Origin: Gp6-AA40 sp035263125
GTDB taxonomy: Bacteria > Acidobacteriota > Vicinamibacteria > Vicinamibacterales > UBA2999
DNA: 13,308 nt
Assembly (NCBI GenBank): GCA_035263125.1
Contig: DATFRP010000206.1
Span: forward strand, 1 to 13,308
Reading direction: 5' to 3'
The notes under the pieces are model-generated. The model was given only the letters and a program-made list of their open reading frames with translations. It was not told the DNA's origin and did not search any database. Numbering within the stretch: position 1 is the stretch's first letter; each line of letters begins with the position of its first letter. The translations under genes were made by a program, and so were the position numbers. Below, piece after piece: positions 1 through 7,844 of the stretch.

Positions 1-1
1 T

Positions 2-256
2 GTGAAGGAATCCGTGCGCTTCCGCAACACGCCGCATTCGACCAACATGCGGATCACCGAGCGCATGAGCCTGGTCAACGACGAGATCCTGCAGAATCAG
101 GTCACGATCGACGATCCGGAATTCCTGACCAAGCCGTGGACCTGGACGTGGATGTACCACCGATGGCCCGGCTACAAGATTCAGGAGTACGTCTGCGAGG
201 ACAACCGGTACTTCGAGGATCCGAATCTGAAGTATCAGCGTTTGAAAGTGAATTAG
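2..256 (+). CDS. C-terminal part of an exported-family protein of unknown function (5' end outside the window)
   Basis: The frame is open from the window edge to a TAG stop, leaving 84 visible codons. The GTG at position 2 is probably an internal codon, because this looks like only the tail of a longer protein. The visible part has 'RITERMSLVNDEIL', 'VTIDDPEFLTKPWTW' and a late 'EYVCEDNR' motif. These line up in order with 'MTERIRRPSYGTLE', 'ITIDDRKAYTRPWTV' and 'EMCLENE' in the complete gene that starts 9 bp downstream, so the two are probably tandem paralogues. I associate this C-terminal pattern with large exported families of Acidobacteriota that have no known reaction. Co-transcription with the next gene is likely from the 9-bp gap. 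No function is assigned. Confidence 0.75.
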   Translation: MKESVRFRNTPHSTNMRITERMSLVNDEILQNQVTIDDPEFLTKPWTWTWMYHRWPGYKIQEYVCEDNRYFEDPNLKYQRLKVN

Positions 257-265
257 TCACGCCTC

Positions 266-1105
266 ATGATGCGGGGCGCCCGCGTGATCGTCGTCTTTGT
301 CCTCGCGCTCGCTGGAACGCCCGCGCTGAGCGTCGCACAGTGGCTGCACTACCCGACGACCGGGGTTCCGCGTGCGGCCGACGGCAAGCCGAATCTCTCG
401 GCACCAGCGCCGCATCTTGCGGACGGACGGCCGGACTTTTCCGGCATCTGGCTCGCGGCCCGAAAGATTCCGTGCACGGCGGAGTTCAGCAAGTTCGTCG
501 ACTGCGGTCTCGAGATCGGCGGTTCGCCGCTCGCCTTGAATATCGGCGAAAGCATACCGGGCGGGCTGCCCTACGCGCCGTGGGCGGCGGCGCTCGTCAA
601 ACAGAGAACCGCCGACAACAGCAAGGACGACCCACACGCACGCTGCCTGCCTGACAACCCGCCGCGGCCGTACGGACTGCCGCACCTGACGAAGGCGGTG
701 CACACGCCGCGACTGCTGGTGCTGCTCAACGAAGTGAACGCGATGTATCGGCAGATCTTCGTCGACGGCCGGCCGTTGCCGGTCGATCCGAATCCCTCAT
801 GGAATGGCTATTCAACGGCGGCCTGGGACGGCGACACGCTGGTCGTGCAGACGGTCGGCTTCAGAGACGGGCTCTGGCTCGATATGGCGGGAAGTCCGCT
901 GACCGATGCGGCAAAGATGACCGAGCGGATCCGGCGGCCGAGCTATGGCACGCTCGAAGTACGAATCACGATCGACGACCGCAAGGCGTACACACGTCCC
1001 TGGACGGTCGACATGAATCAGGCCATCGTGCTGGACACGGAACTCATCGACGAGATGTGTCTCGAGAACGAGAAGTCGTCACAGCGGATGCGCACAAAAC
1101 AGTAA
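266..1105 (+). CDS. Exported protein of unknown function, 'DGRPDFSGIW' family
   Basis: This is a complete 279-residue protein. Residues 1-25 form a Sec signal peptide: Met-Met-Arg start, a hydrophobic run VIVVFVLALAG, and a likely cleavage after a Ser-Val-Ala-Gln stretch. Motifs follow in order: DGRPDFSGIW (53-62), MYRQIFVDGRPLP (160-172), NGYSTAAWDGDTLVVQT (180-196), TERIRR (219-224) and ITIDDRKAYTRPWTV (234-248). I know this set from periplasmic acidobacterial proteins, often present in many copies per genome, with no established activity. ATG 266 is immediately followed by ATG 269 and either could start; no strong Shine-Dalgarno is visible, which fits coupling to the gene ending 9 bp upstream. 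Four Cys (70, 80, 127, 265) could form disulfides after export; this is inference. A substrate-binding or hydrolase role cannot be told from sequence. Confidence 0.85.
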   Translation: MMRGARVIVVFVLALAGTPALSVAQWLHYPTTGVPRAADGKPNLSAPAPHLADGRPDFSGIWLAARKIPCTAEFSKFVDCGLEIGGSPLALNIGESIPGGLPYAPWAAALVKQRTADNSKDDPHARCLPDNPPRPYGLPHLTKAVHTPRLLVLLNEVNAMYRQIFVDGRPLPVDPNPSWNGYSTAAWDGDTLVVQTVGFRDGLWLDMAGSPLTDAAKMTERIRRPSYGTLEVRITIDDRKAYTRPWTVDMNQAIVLDTELIDEMCLENEKSSQRMRTKQ

Positions 1106-1120
1106 CGAGATTCACGGCGC

Positions 1121-1152
1121 CCCGTAGGGCGGGGGCTTCAACCCCCGCGCCC
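1121..1152 (+). repeat. REP-like GC-rich hairpin with GTAG head
   Basis: A perfect 7-bp stem, GCGGGGG (1129-1135) with CCCCCGC (1142-1148), closes a 6-nt loop. GTAG lies just 5' of the stem at 1124-1127. A GTAG or GGAG tetranucleotide followed by a GC-rich palindrome is the classical layout of REP elements. It sits in the 75-bp gap between two + strand genes and could also slow transcription or protect RNA ends. There is no T-run after it, so it is not a typical intrinsic terminator. No REP-associated transposase gene is in this window. Confidence 0.6.
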
Positions 1153-1180
1153 AGGAACAATTCATTGTGAGGAGAGTGCG

Positions 1181-1696
1181 ATGAACGTGATGAAGATGGT
1201 GGCGGTGGCCGCAGTGGCAGGCGTGCTCGCGTGGGCATCGACGCGGGTCGGTGCCGAAGACAACACCGCACGCGAGGCGCGCGATCGCATGGAGATCGAA
1301 GCGCTGATGTGGAAGTACACGCGTGCGCTCGACACCGGCAACGCAGAGGCCTATGCCGCGGTCTACACGCCCGACGGGCAGTTCGGCAACGGCCCGAACG
1401 CGACCAAAGGACGCGACGCACTCAAGAAGATGATTACGGGCGTAGCCGATCGGCAGAAGGCCGCCGAGGCGAAAGGTGAGCCGCGGCCTCCGATGTATCA
1501 CATGACCATGAACTCGCGCCTCTCGTTCACGGACAAAGATCACGCGCGCATCGACGCGTACTGGCAGACGGTCTTTGGTGCCGTCGGCCAGAACGTGCCT
1601 GTGCGCGTCGCCGCAGCGGGCCGCAGTGTCGACCAACTGGTGCGCGTCAACGGCCAGTGGCTGATTCAGAACCGTGACGTCGCACCGAAGGACTGA
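1181..1696 (+). CDS. Exported SnoaL/NTF2-like protein
   Basis: This 171-residue protein has a signal peptide (hydrophobic 5-20, likely cleavage after Val-Gly-Ala at 25) and then one NTF2-like cone-fold domain. Typical SnoaL-like signs are an N-terminal helix with EIEALMWKYTRALDTGN (38-54), AYAAVYTPDGQF (58-68), a GRDALKKMI helix (77-85), MYHMTMN (105-111), and a C-terminal strand pair ending RVNGQWLIQNRDV (155-167). The family includes polyketide cyclases, dehydratases and many binding proteins, so the reaction is not predictable. GAGGAG at 1169-1174, 6 nt before ATG, supports the start. The TGA stop abuts the stop of dapE on the other strand. Whether it shares a transcript with the preceding gene depends on the hairpin between them. 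Confidence 0.85.
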   Translation: MNVMKMVAVAAVAGVLAWASTRVGAEDNTAREARDRMEIEALMWKYTRALDTGNAEAYAAVYTPDGQFGNGPNATKGRDALKKMITGVADRQKAAEAKGEPRPPMYHMTMNSRLSFTDKDHARIDAYWQTVFGAVGQNVPVRVAAAGRSVDQLVRVNGQWLIQNRDVAPKD

Positions 1697-2832
1697 TCAT
1701 CGACTGAACAGGAGTCTGACCGCCTTCTCGTAGATCAGTGATAACGGCTCGAGGTCCGCGATCCGGACGTGCTCGTCGATCTTGTGGATCGACTCGTTGA
1801 GCGGTCCGAACTCGACGACCTCGCGCGCGAGCGTTGCCAGGAATCGACCGTCTGACGTACCGCCGGTGGTCGAGAGCTGCGGCAGAACGCCGGTGATCGA
1901 CTGCACCGACGATGCCAGTGCGTCGACGAGAGAGCCTCGCCGCGTCAGGAACGGCTCTCCAATCAGCTGCCACTCGAGATCGTATCTGACGTGGTGCGCC
2001 TCGAGGATCTCGCGCACGCGCGACTGCAGTGCAGCGGTAGACGACTCGGGCGAGAAGCGGAAGTTGAACGCCACGTCGAGCGTGCCCGGGATGATGTTGC
2101 CCGCTCCGGTGCCGGCGTGGATGTTGGACATCTGGAAGCTCGTCGGCTGAAAGTACTCGTTGCCTCGATCCCACTGTGCCGACACGAGCGCGGCCAGCGC
2201 CGGCGCCGCATCGTGAATCGGGTTGCGGCCGCGTTCGGGATAGGCGATGTGGCACTGCTGTCCGTGCACGCGCAGCTTCCCGTTCAACGATCCGCGACGC
2301 CCGTTCTTGATCGTGTCGCCGAAACGTTCGGTCGACGTCGGCTCGCCGATGATGCACGCGTCGATCGTTTCGCCGCGTTGACCGAGCGTCGAGACGACGG
2401 TAGCGGTGCCATCCACAGCATCGCCTTCTTCGTCCGATGTCAGGAGGATTGCGATCGAACCACGAGTGACGGCTGCGCTCGCGACGCGCTCGGCGGCGGT
2501 GATCATGGCGGCCACACCGGCCTTCATATCCGCGGCGCCCCGACCGTAGAGAAGGCCGTCCCGTTCTGTCGGTGTGAACGGATCGCTGGTCCACTGACCG
2601 ACCGGACCAGGTGGCACGACGTCGACGTGACCGGCGAAGCAGACGAGCGGCGCAGATGTCCCATGACGCGCCCACAGATTGCCGACCAATCCGCGATCGA
2701 GCCGCTCGCACGCGAAGCCGGCCGCAGCCAGCCGCGAGGACACGAGGCTGAGGCAGCCGTCATCGGCGGGCGTGATCGATCGGCACGCGATGAGTTGCTT
2801 CGCGAGCTGCAGCGTGTCGCGCTGGATGCCGG

Positions 2833-2836
<4 letters not shown>
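1697..2836 (-). CDS. dapE: Succinyl-diaminopimelate desuccinylase
   Basis: DapE hydrolyses N-succinyl-LL-2,6-diaminopimelate to LL-diaminopimelate and succinate in the cytoplasm, with a two-zinc centre (M20 peptidase family). The 379-residue length is normal for the family. The metal and catalytic residues are all visible: FAGHVDVVPPG (H70, D72), GRGAADMKAG (D103), LLTSDEEGDA (catalytic E136, ligand E137), IIGEPTS (E165) and ESIHKIDEH (H351). The substrate-side motifs HIAYPERGRNPIH, AGTGAGNIIPG and STTGGTSDGRF are also present. I chose the GTG at 2836 because it overlaps the dapD stop as GTGA and gives the usual N-terminus. A longer upstream reading in this frame would only run antisense-frame through dapD. 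The 4-nt overlap implies translational coupling with dapD. Very confident. Confidence 0.97.
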
Positions 2837-3657
<821 letters not shown>

Positions 3658-3674
3658 ATCAGTCTGACCCGGAT

Positions 3675-3877
3675 CTCAGTTGATGTGTGTGGGACGCCGG
3701 CAAGCCCGATCGGCGCCACGGAAAAAACGCGCCTTCGGATCCATCCCGTTAGCCCACGTTTATCTTTCCAGCTGGTTGAGAGGGCGTCGCCGTGTGGGCT
3801 CCCTACGGCACGTTTTTAGTTTCTTCGCTGATCGCGTCGCCTTAGGGCTTGCCGCCGTCCCACACACATCAACTGAG
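3675..3877. repeat. About 200-bp palindromic element with 33-bp inverted ends, between dapC and dapD
   Basis: Positions 3675-3707 and 3845-3877 are inverted copies, 32 of 33 bases matching; the outermost bases read CTCAGTTGATGTGTGTGGG. Pairing continues less perfectly inside, for example AGCCCAC and GTGGGCT flanking the centre, so the whole element is an imperfect palindrome. It contains no credible open reading frame. It begins 18 bp upstream of the dapD start and lies in the expected path of a dapC-dapD transcript. The form is that of a non-autonomous (MITE-like) insertion or a structured intergenic repeat. I see no clear target-site duplication. With the next element it fills the 485-bp gap at 3658-4142; the remaining bases of that gap (3878-3896 and 4091-4142) hold nothing I can name. 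Confidence 0.75.
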
Positions 3878-3896
3878 CTCCGCTGAGTTGGTGCAA

Positions 3897-4090
3897 GCTC
3901 ACTTGGGTTACGAAGCTGGTTGTCACGTCGAACGGGTGGCGCCGGGAGGGGCATCCCCGCTCGCCGCGCAGGCGCCTGCTCCGTGATCCTGTTCTTGGCA
4001 GCGTGATCGTTCTTTTGGCGCCGAGGACGAGCGGGGAGACCCGGCGACAGGACCCGTGAGCCCCCACCTTCATATCGAACCCAAGTGAGC
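3897..4090. repeat. Second, unrelated palindromic element of about 194 bp, between dapC and dapD
   Basis: The ends GCTCACTTGGGTT (3897-3909) and its inverse (4078-4090) match perfectly over 13 bp. Further matched pairs lie inside in mirrored order: TCCCCGCTCG (3954-3963) with CGAGCGGGGA (4028-4037), and GGCGCC at 3971-3976 and 4017-4022. The region between the inner pair (about 3977-4016) is the loop. The sequence is unrelated to the palindrome 20 bp away. It starts 52 nt past the dapC stop in the direction of transcription. No T-run follows, so a plain intrinsic terminator is unlikely, but the RNA would fold strongly. A MITE-like insertion and a structured RNA are both possible. Confidence 0.7.
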
Positions 4091-4142
4091 ACGATCGGTT
4101 CCATACATAACCGGGCTCCTCAGTGTAAGCGCAGACATCCCA

Positions 4143-5321
4143 TCAGCCGCAGAACGCAACGATACGCCTTGCCGCTTCGACACAATCGGCCAACGCGGGC
4201 ACGAGCGCCATGCGCACGTAGCCGCGCCCAGGGTTCGTGCCGTGCGCGTCCCGTGCCAGGTATTGTCCTGGCAGCACCGTCACGTGTGTCGAGGCGAACA
4301 GTGCCTTCGCGAAGCGCTCATCGTCGCCGCCCGGCACACGCGCCCAGAGGTAGAAACCGGCTTCTGGCCTGGGCGCATCCAGTACTGGCTGCAGCATCGG
4401 AACCAGCGCGTCGAACTTCTCGCGATACTGACGACGGTTCTCCTCGACATGCGCCTCGTCGTTCCACGCGGCGATGCTGGCGTGCTGCACCACGAGGCTC
4501 ATCGCCGATCCATGATAGGTGCGATACAGCAGAAACTGCTTGAGCAGCGTCGCGTCACCCGCGACCGCACCTGCTCGCAGCCCCGGCGCGTTCGATCGCT
4601 TCGACAGGCTGTTGAACACCACCAGGTTCGAGAATCCGTCGCGTCCCAGTTCCTGTGCGGCTTCGAGCGCGCCGAGCGGGGGACGGGCGTCGTAGATCTC
4701 CGAATAGCATTCGTCGGATGCGATGACGAAGCCGTAGCGATCGGAGTGGTCGAAGAGCGCGCGCCAGTCGTGGAGCGTCAAGACACGGCCAGACGGATTG
4801 GCTGGTGAGCACACATAGAGCAACCGCGTCCGTGCCCACTGCTGCGTGCTCAGCGAGTCCAGGTCCAGCGCGAAGCCGTTGCCCGCGGTCTGATTGAGAA
4901 AGAGCGGCTCGGCACCAGCGAGCACCGCCGCGCCTTCGTAAATCTGGTAGAACGGGTTCGGACAGACGACCGCCGGCGTTGCGCGCGAGGAATCGATCAC
5001 CGCCTGGCCGAACGCAAACAGCGCCTCGCGCGTCCCGTTGACCGGCAGCACCTGCGCACGCGCGTCGAGCGACTTCAGTCGATAGCGACGCACGAACCAC
5101 GAGGCGATGGCGTCGTGGAGACGATCAGAGCCTGCGGTGGAGGGATAGAACGACAGGCCGTCGAGATGTCCGGTGATCGCGCATCTGATGAGATCCGGCG
5201 TCGTGTGCTGCGGCTCGCCGATCGAGAGCGGGATCGGCCTCCGTGCGGGCGTCAGCCCCGACAGCAGCGCACGCAGTTTCTCGAAGGGATAAGGCTGAAG
5301 CTGCGAAAGACGTGAGTTCAC
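4143..5321 (-). CDS. dapC: Succinyldiaminopimelate aminotransferase (DapC type)
   Basis: DapC is a PLP enzyme that converts N-succinyl-2-amino-6-oxopimelate to N-succinyl-LL-DAP with glutamate as amino donor. That is the step between DapD and DapE. The 392-residue protein is a class I/II aminotransferase: the N-terminus LSQLQPYPFEKLRALL is characteristic of DapC, then NGTREALFAF, SPANPSG (172-178), SDECYSEIY (PLP-binding D203 and Y206), SLSKRSNAPGLRAG with Schiff-base K241, and a C-terminal GYVRMAL carrying the carboxylate-binding Arg (R370). I start it at GTG 5321 because the family N-terminus begins there. The extension to an ATG at 5369 would add 16 residues encoded largely by an intergenic repeat. 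Linkage to dapD and dapE makes this role more likely than another aminotransferase. Confidence 0.9.
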   Translation of the reverse strand: MNSRLSQLQPYPFEKLRALLSGLTPARRPIPLSIGEPQHTTPDLIRCAITGHLDGLSFYPSTAGSDRLHDAIASWFVRRYRLKSLDARAQVLPVNGTREALFAFGQAVIDSSRATPAVVCPNPFYQIYEGAAVLAGAEPLFLNQTAGNGFALDLDSLSTQQWARTRLLYVCSPANPSGRVLTLHDWRALFDHSDRYGFVIASDECYSEIYDARPPLGALEAAQELGRDGFSNLVVFNSLSKRSNAPGLRAGAVAGDATLLKQFLLYRTYHGSAMSLVVQHASIAAWNDEAHVEENRRQYREKFDALVPMLQPVLDAPRPEAGFYLWARVPGGDDERFAKALFASTHVTVLPGQYLARDAHGTNPGRGYVRMALVPALADCVEAARRIVAFCG

Positions 5322-5342
5322 TGAATTGATGACATCGTACTT

Positions 5343-5497
5343 CACGGCCACAAACCACGGAGGCGCCATGAGCGCAGCACACGGGGATCACGGTGCAAAC
5401 GGTTACCCCGTGTTGATGCCTTTCTCCGTTTCCTCCGTTCCCTCCGTGTTGATGCTTGTCTCCGTTTCCTCCGCGTCTCCGTTGGTTCGTGGTAGTG
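5343..5497. repeat. CTCCGT-rich repeat block with inverted ends, upstream of dapC
   Basis: Imperfect inverted ends lie at about 5343-5367 and 5471-5497 (CCACAAACCA against CCACGAACCA on opposite strands, each followed by CGGAG). Between them is a hairpin with a perfect 8-bp stem, ACACGGGG (5379-5386) with CCCCGTGT (5406-5413). Two degenerate 36-bp tandem units follow (5408-5443 and 5444-5479), each starting CCGTGTTGATGC and holding TCTCCGTTTCCTCCG. The same CTCCGTTTCTCCG-like wording recurs in both arms of the fold-back at 7520-7824. The block fills most of the 192-bp gap between the amidase stop and dapC, so any dapC promoter must lie in or beside it. Confidence 0.65.
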
Positions 5498-5513
5498 ACT
5501 GCCGCTTGAAGAT

Positions 5514-7469
5514 CTACTTCCGCTCCGATACCGGGCCAAAGTCGGCCGGCGGCCGGCGATGATGCGTCGCGGTCTCGTAGGCGGACGCTATCCTGAACAA
5601 CAGCGGCTCACCGAAGGGGCGCGCGATGAAGTCGACGCCCACCGGAAGCGCAACCGACACAGGCCCGATCAGGCGCGTCCCGCCGCTCCCGTCAGCGGCA
5701 CGATCCCACACCGCCGTCGTGAATCCTGCCGGCACCGTGATCACCGGGAATCCCTGCTGGCCGATCAGCGACCATCCGATCGGACTACGGCCGTTCGACA
5801 CCGGCTCGCGCGGAGACGTCAGCTTGCGCGGCGGAACCGTGGACATCGGCGACACCAGCGCGTCGAGTCGCTGCTCCTGCATGCACTGCAGCAGGATCGT
5901 CTGCACCGCGAAGCGTCCCTGCAGCCGCGCCGCCATGTCGAACGTGGTCGCGCGTTCCGCTTGCTCTCTGGCCTGCTTGCGATCGGGGAAGTTCGGATCC
6001 TGATAGAAGCGCGCCTTCGTGATCAGGTCGGCGTTGCTCTTGACGTTCGCGTCGCCGCGTTCGCGTAGATAGCGATTCATGAAGTACCGCCCTTCCCCCG
6101 CCGGCCCGAAGCCGCCGGCATTCAACGTGCGCAGCGAGAGCGCCGCAGGCACCCGGCTCGGATCAGCCTGCAGGTCCAGGAGCGAGCCGATCTGATCCTG
6201 CTTCGATTCGGCAGGAAAGAGCTGCGGGTACTGACGCACGAACGCCGCGTTCATCAGTTCCGGTGCGTAGCGCGTGATGCAGCGTGTGAACAGCTCGCCC
6301 TCGGCGCCGGGATCGACAACGACGGCCCCCAGCATGCGCAGTCGCGCGATCGCGCGATCAACGATGGCGATGCTCTCTTCATCGGCTTTCGTGAGCAGTG
6401 ATGGACGCATGTACTCACGCAGCACGCCGATGCGCAACCCGTCGAGGCGCGTGCCGTTGGCGGAGCTCGCGTACGGCTGCGGCGGCGTGCGGCCGACGCT
6501 GAACGCCGTCAGTTCATCTTTCGGGTCGTAGCCGGCATAGGCGTCGAGCACTTTGGCAGTGTCCTGCACCGTGCGACAGATCGGCCCCACGCGCATGTTG
6601 AGCCCCGCGCCAATCATGCCGTCGCGGCTCACGAGCTCCTGCGTGGGCGCAAGACCGACGGTGCTGTTGACCGAGGCCGGCCAGCGCACCGAGACCACGG
6701 TCTCCTCGGCGATCGCACAGGTCACGAGATTGGCGGCAACGGCGGTTGCCGAGCCCGCGCTCGACATGCCGGGCTCGCGTTCGGTGTCGTAGGGGTTGCA
6801 GAACGTGCCGCCGAACGAGCTGCGCGCACCGTCGACCGCGTACTCCGCGAGGTTCGCCTTCGCCAGGATGATCGCGCCCGCATCCCGCAACCGCTTCACG
6901 AACGTCGCATCGTCGGGCGGTCGATCGTTGGCGTAGTCGGCATCGGCACCCGATGTGGTGCGCATGTCGAACGTGTCGTACTGGTCCTTGATCGCGAGGA
7001 CGGCGCCATGGAGCGGGCCGGCGAGCCGGCCCGTTCGCGCGAACTGCTGATCCTGGGCGGCGGCCGTTTCGAGCGCGTCGGGCATGTTGGCCGCCGCGTC
7101 TGCCTTGTCCGTCAGACTGCGCGCCTTCCGCGCGTCGAAGCCCCAGGCAGTGCGCGTGCTCGGGCGCAGGTTCAACGTAGACAGGGCGTTGATCTGCCCC
7201 GCATGCGCGATCGTCGTGACCGGCCCCAGAATCCCCTGCGGTTCCCTCACGCACGTGCCGTTGTAAGCCTTGATGCGCTTCAGATACGCCTCGACGATCC
7301 CACGTGTGGTGATCTGTTTCTTCAGGATGGCCTGCTGAAGCTGTTGGATCGTGGCTTCCTGGATCTCGAAGCCCGACGTACGCGATGGAGTCTTCTGTTG
7401 TCCGCGGGCGTTGATGGAAACATCACAGAGCAGGAAAACGGCGAGCAGGTAAATGAGTCGGCGGATCAT
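5514..7469 (-). CDS. Exported amidase-signature hydrolase
   Basis: This 651-residue protein has a signal peptide at 1-23 (MIRR, then LIYLLAVFLLC) and an amidase-signature domain from about residue 50 to the end. The Ser-cisSer-Lys triad is intact: K161 in LAIKDQYD, cis-Ser S236 in GMSSAGSATA and nucleophile S260 in VVSVRWPAS. The Lys-Ser and Ser-Ser spacings of 75 and 24 equal those of fatty acid amide hydrolase (K142, S217, S241). The family hydrolyses amide bonds of varied substrates; this substrate is unknown. It is odd in two ways. The usual GTDxGG before the nucleophile reads AEETVV, and about 40 extra residues (71-115) precede the domain core. C15 could suggest a lipoprotein, but the context (Leu-Leu-Cys-Asp) is weak. 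It probably acts in the periplasm. It is divergent from the S1 gene and not obviously linked to the dap genes. Confidence 0.9.
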   Translation of the reverse strand: MIRRLIYLLAVFLLCDVSINARGQQKTPSRTSGFEIQEATIQQLQQAILKKQITTRGIVEAYLKRIKAYNGTCVREPQGILGPVTTIAHAGQINALSTLNLRPSTRTAWGFDARKARSLTDKADAAANMPDALETAAAQDQQFARTGRLAGPLHGAVLAIKDQYDTFDMRTTSGADADYANDRPPDDATFVKRLRDAGAIILAKANLAEYAVDGARSSFGGTFCNPYDTEREPGMSSAGSATAVAANLVTCAIAEETVVSVRWPASVNSTVGLAPTQELVSRDGMIGAGLNMRVGPICRTVQDTAKVLDAYAGYDPKDELTAFSVGRTPPQPYASSANGTRLDGLRIGVLREYMRPSLLTKADEESIAIVDRAIARLRMLGAVVVDPGAEGELFTRCITRYAPELMNAAFVRQYPQLFPAESKQDQIGSLLDLQADPSRVPAALSLRTLNAGGFGPAGEGRYFMNRYLRERGDANVKSNADLITKARFYQDPNFPDRKQAREQAERATTFDMAARLQGRFAVQTILLQCMQEQRLDALVSPMSTVPPRKLTSPREPVSNGRSPIGWSLIGQQGFPVITVPAGFTTAVWDRAADGSGGTRLIGPVSVALPVGVDFIARPFGEPLLFRIASAYETATHHRRPPADFGPVSERK

Positions 7470-7519
7470 GGCGCGGAGCTTAGCATGGCCTCAACTCCTA
7501 CTCGCATAGACGGCAGGCA

Positions 7520-7824
7520 ACGGAGATTACGGAGGAAACGGATTAACAGGAGAAACGGAGAAACGGAGGTCAGACGGAGACTGTACCTAGACATACGCGC
7601 AGTGCCGCGAGTGGACCCGCGCTGCGCGCGGCTCGGATCGTGAGAGATCAAAAGATCACAAGCCTCCGACTGCCTGGGCTTGTGATCTTTTGAGCTCTCA
7701 CGATCCGGACGCCGGCCGTAGGCCGGCGGTCCACTCACGGCGTACGTGGCTACCAGCGGCGGGCCCTCCGTCCGACCTCCGTTTCTCCGTTTCTCCTGTG
7801 AGACCGTTCCTCCGTACCCTCCGT
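7520..7824. repeat. Long fold-back (about 300-bp imperfect palindrome) in a divergent intergenic region
   Basis: The 387-bp gap between the amidase and S1 genes is mostly one large inverted repeat around a 12-nt centre (7665-7676). Inner stem: 7635-7664 with 7677-7706, 29 of 30 bases complementary. Middle: GAGTGGACC (7609-7617) with its inverse (7728-7736). Outer stem: 7546-7579 with 7766-7799, 33 of 34 complementary, made of CGGAGAAACGGAGG-type repeats. The outermost pairs are near 7521-7541 and 7803-7824. Each arm also carries its own perfect mini-hairpin (7617-7631 and 7711-7727). I saw no open reading frame of its own. It could be a MITE-like insertion or a structured element. Promoters for both flanking genes must be in it or in the short flanks. 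Confidence 0.8.
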
Positions 7825-7844
7825 GCCTGTGATAAACAATCATC

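Noticed and set aside
4085..4543. Open frame on the + strand opposite the dapC 3' end
   Set aside because: It is antisense to a well-supported gene, begins in a palindrome arm and has no recognisable domain.
5322..5369. Longer dapC start at ATG 5369
   Set aside because: The 16 extra residues fall largely in the CTCCGT repeat block, and the family N-terminus begins at GTG 5321.
5400..5490. CRISPR-like array from the repeated CTCCGT units
   Set aside because: The units are degenerate, only two are tandem, no unique spacers separate them, and no cas gene is present.
7466..7486. Seven-codon upstream frame (Met-Leu-Ser-Ser-Ala-Pro-stop) overlapping the amidase ATG as ATGA
   Set aside because: No Shine-Dalgarno precedes it, and so short a frame can occur by chance.
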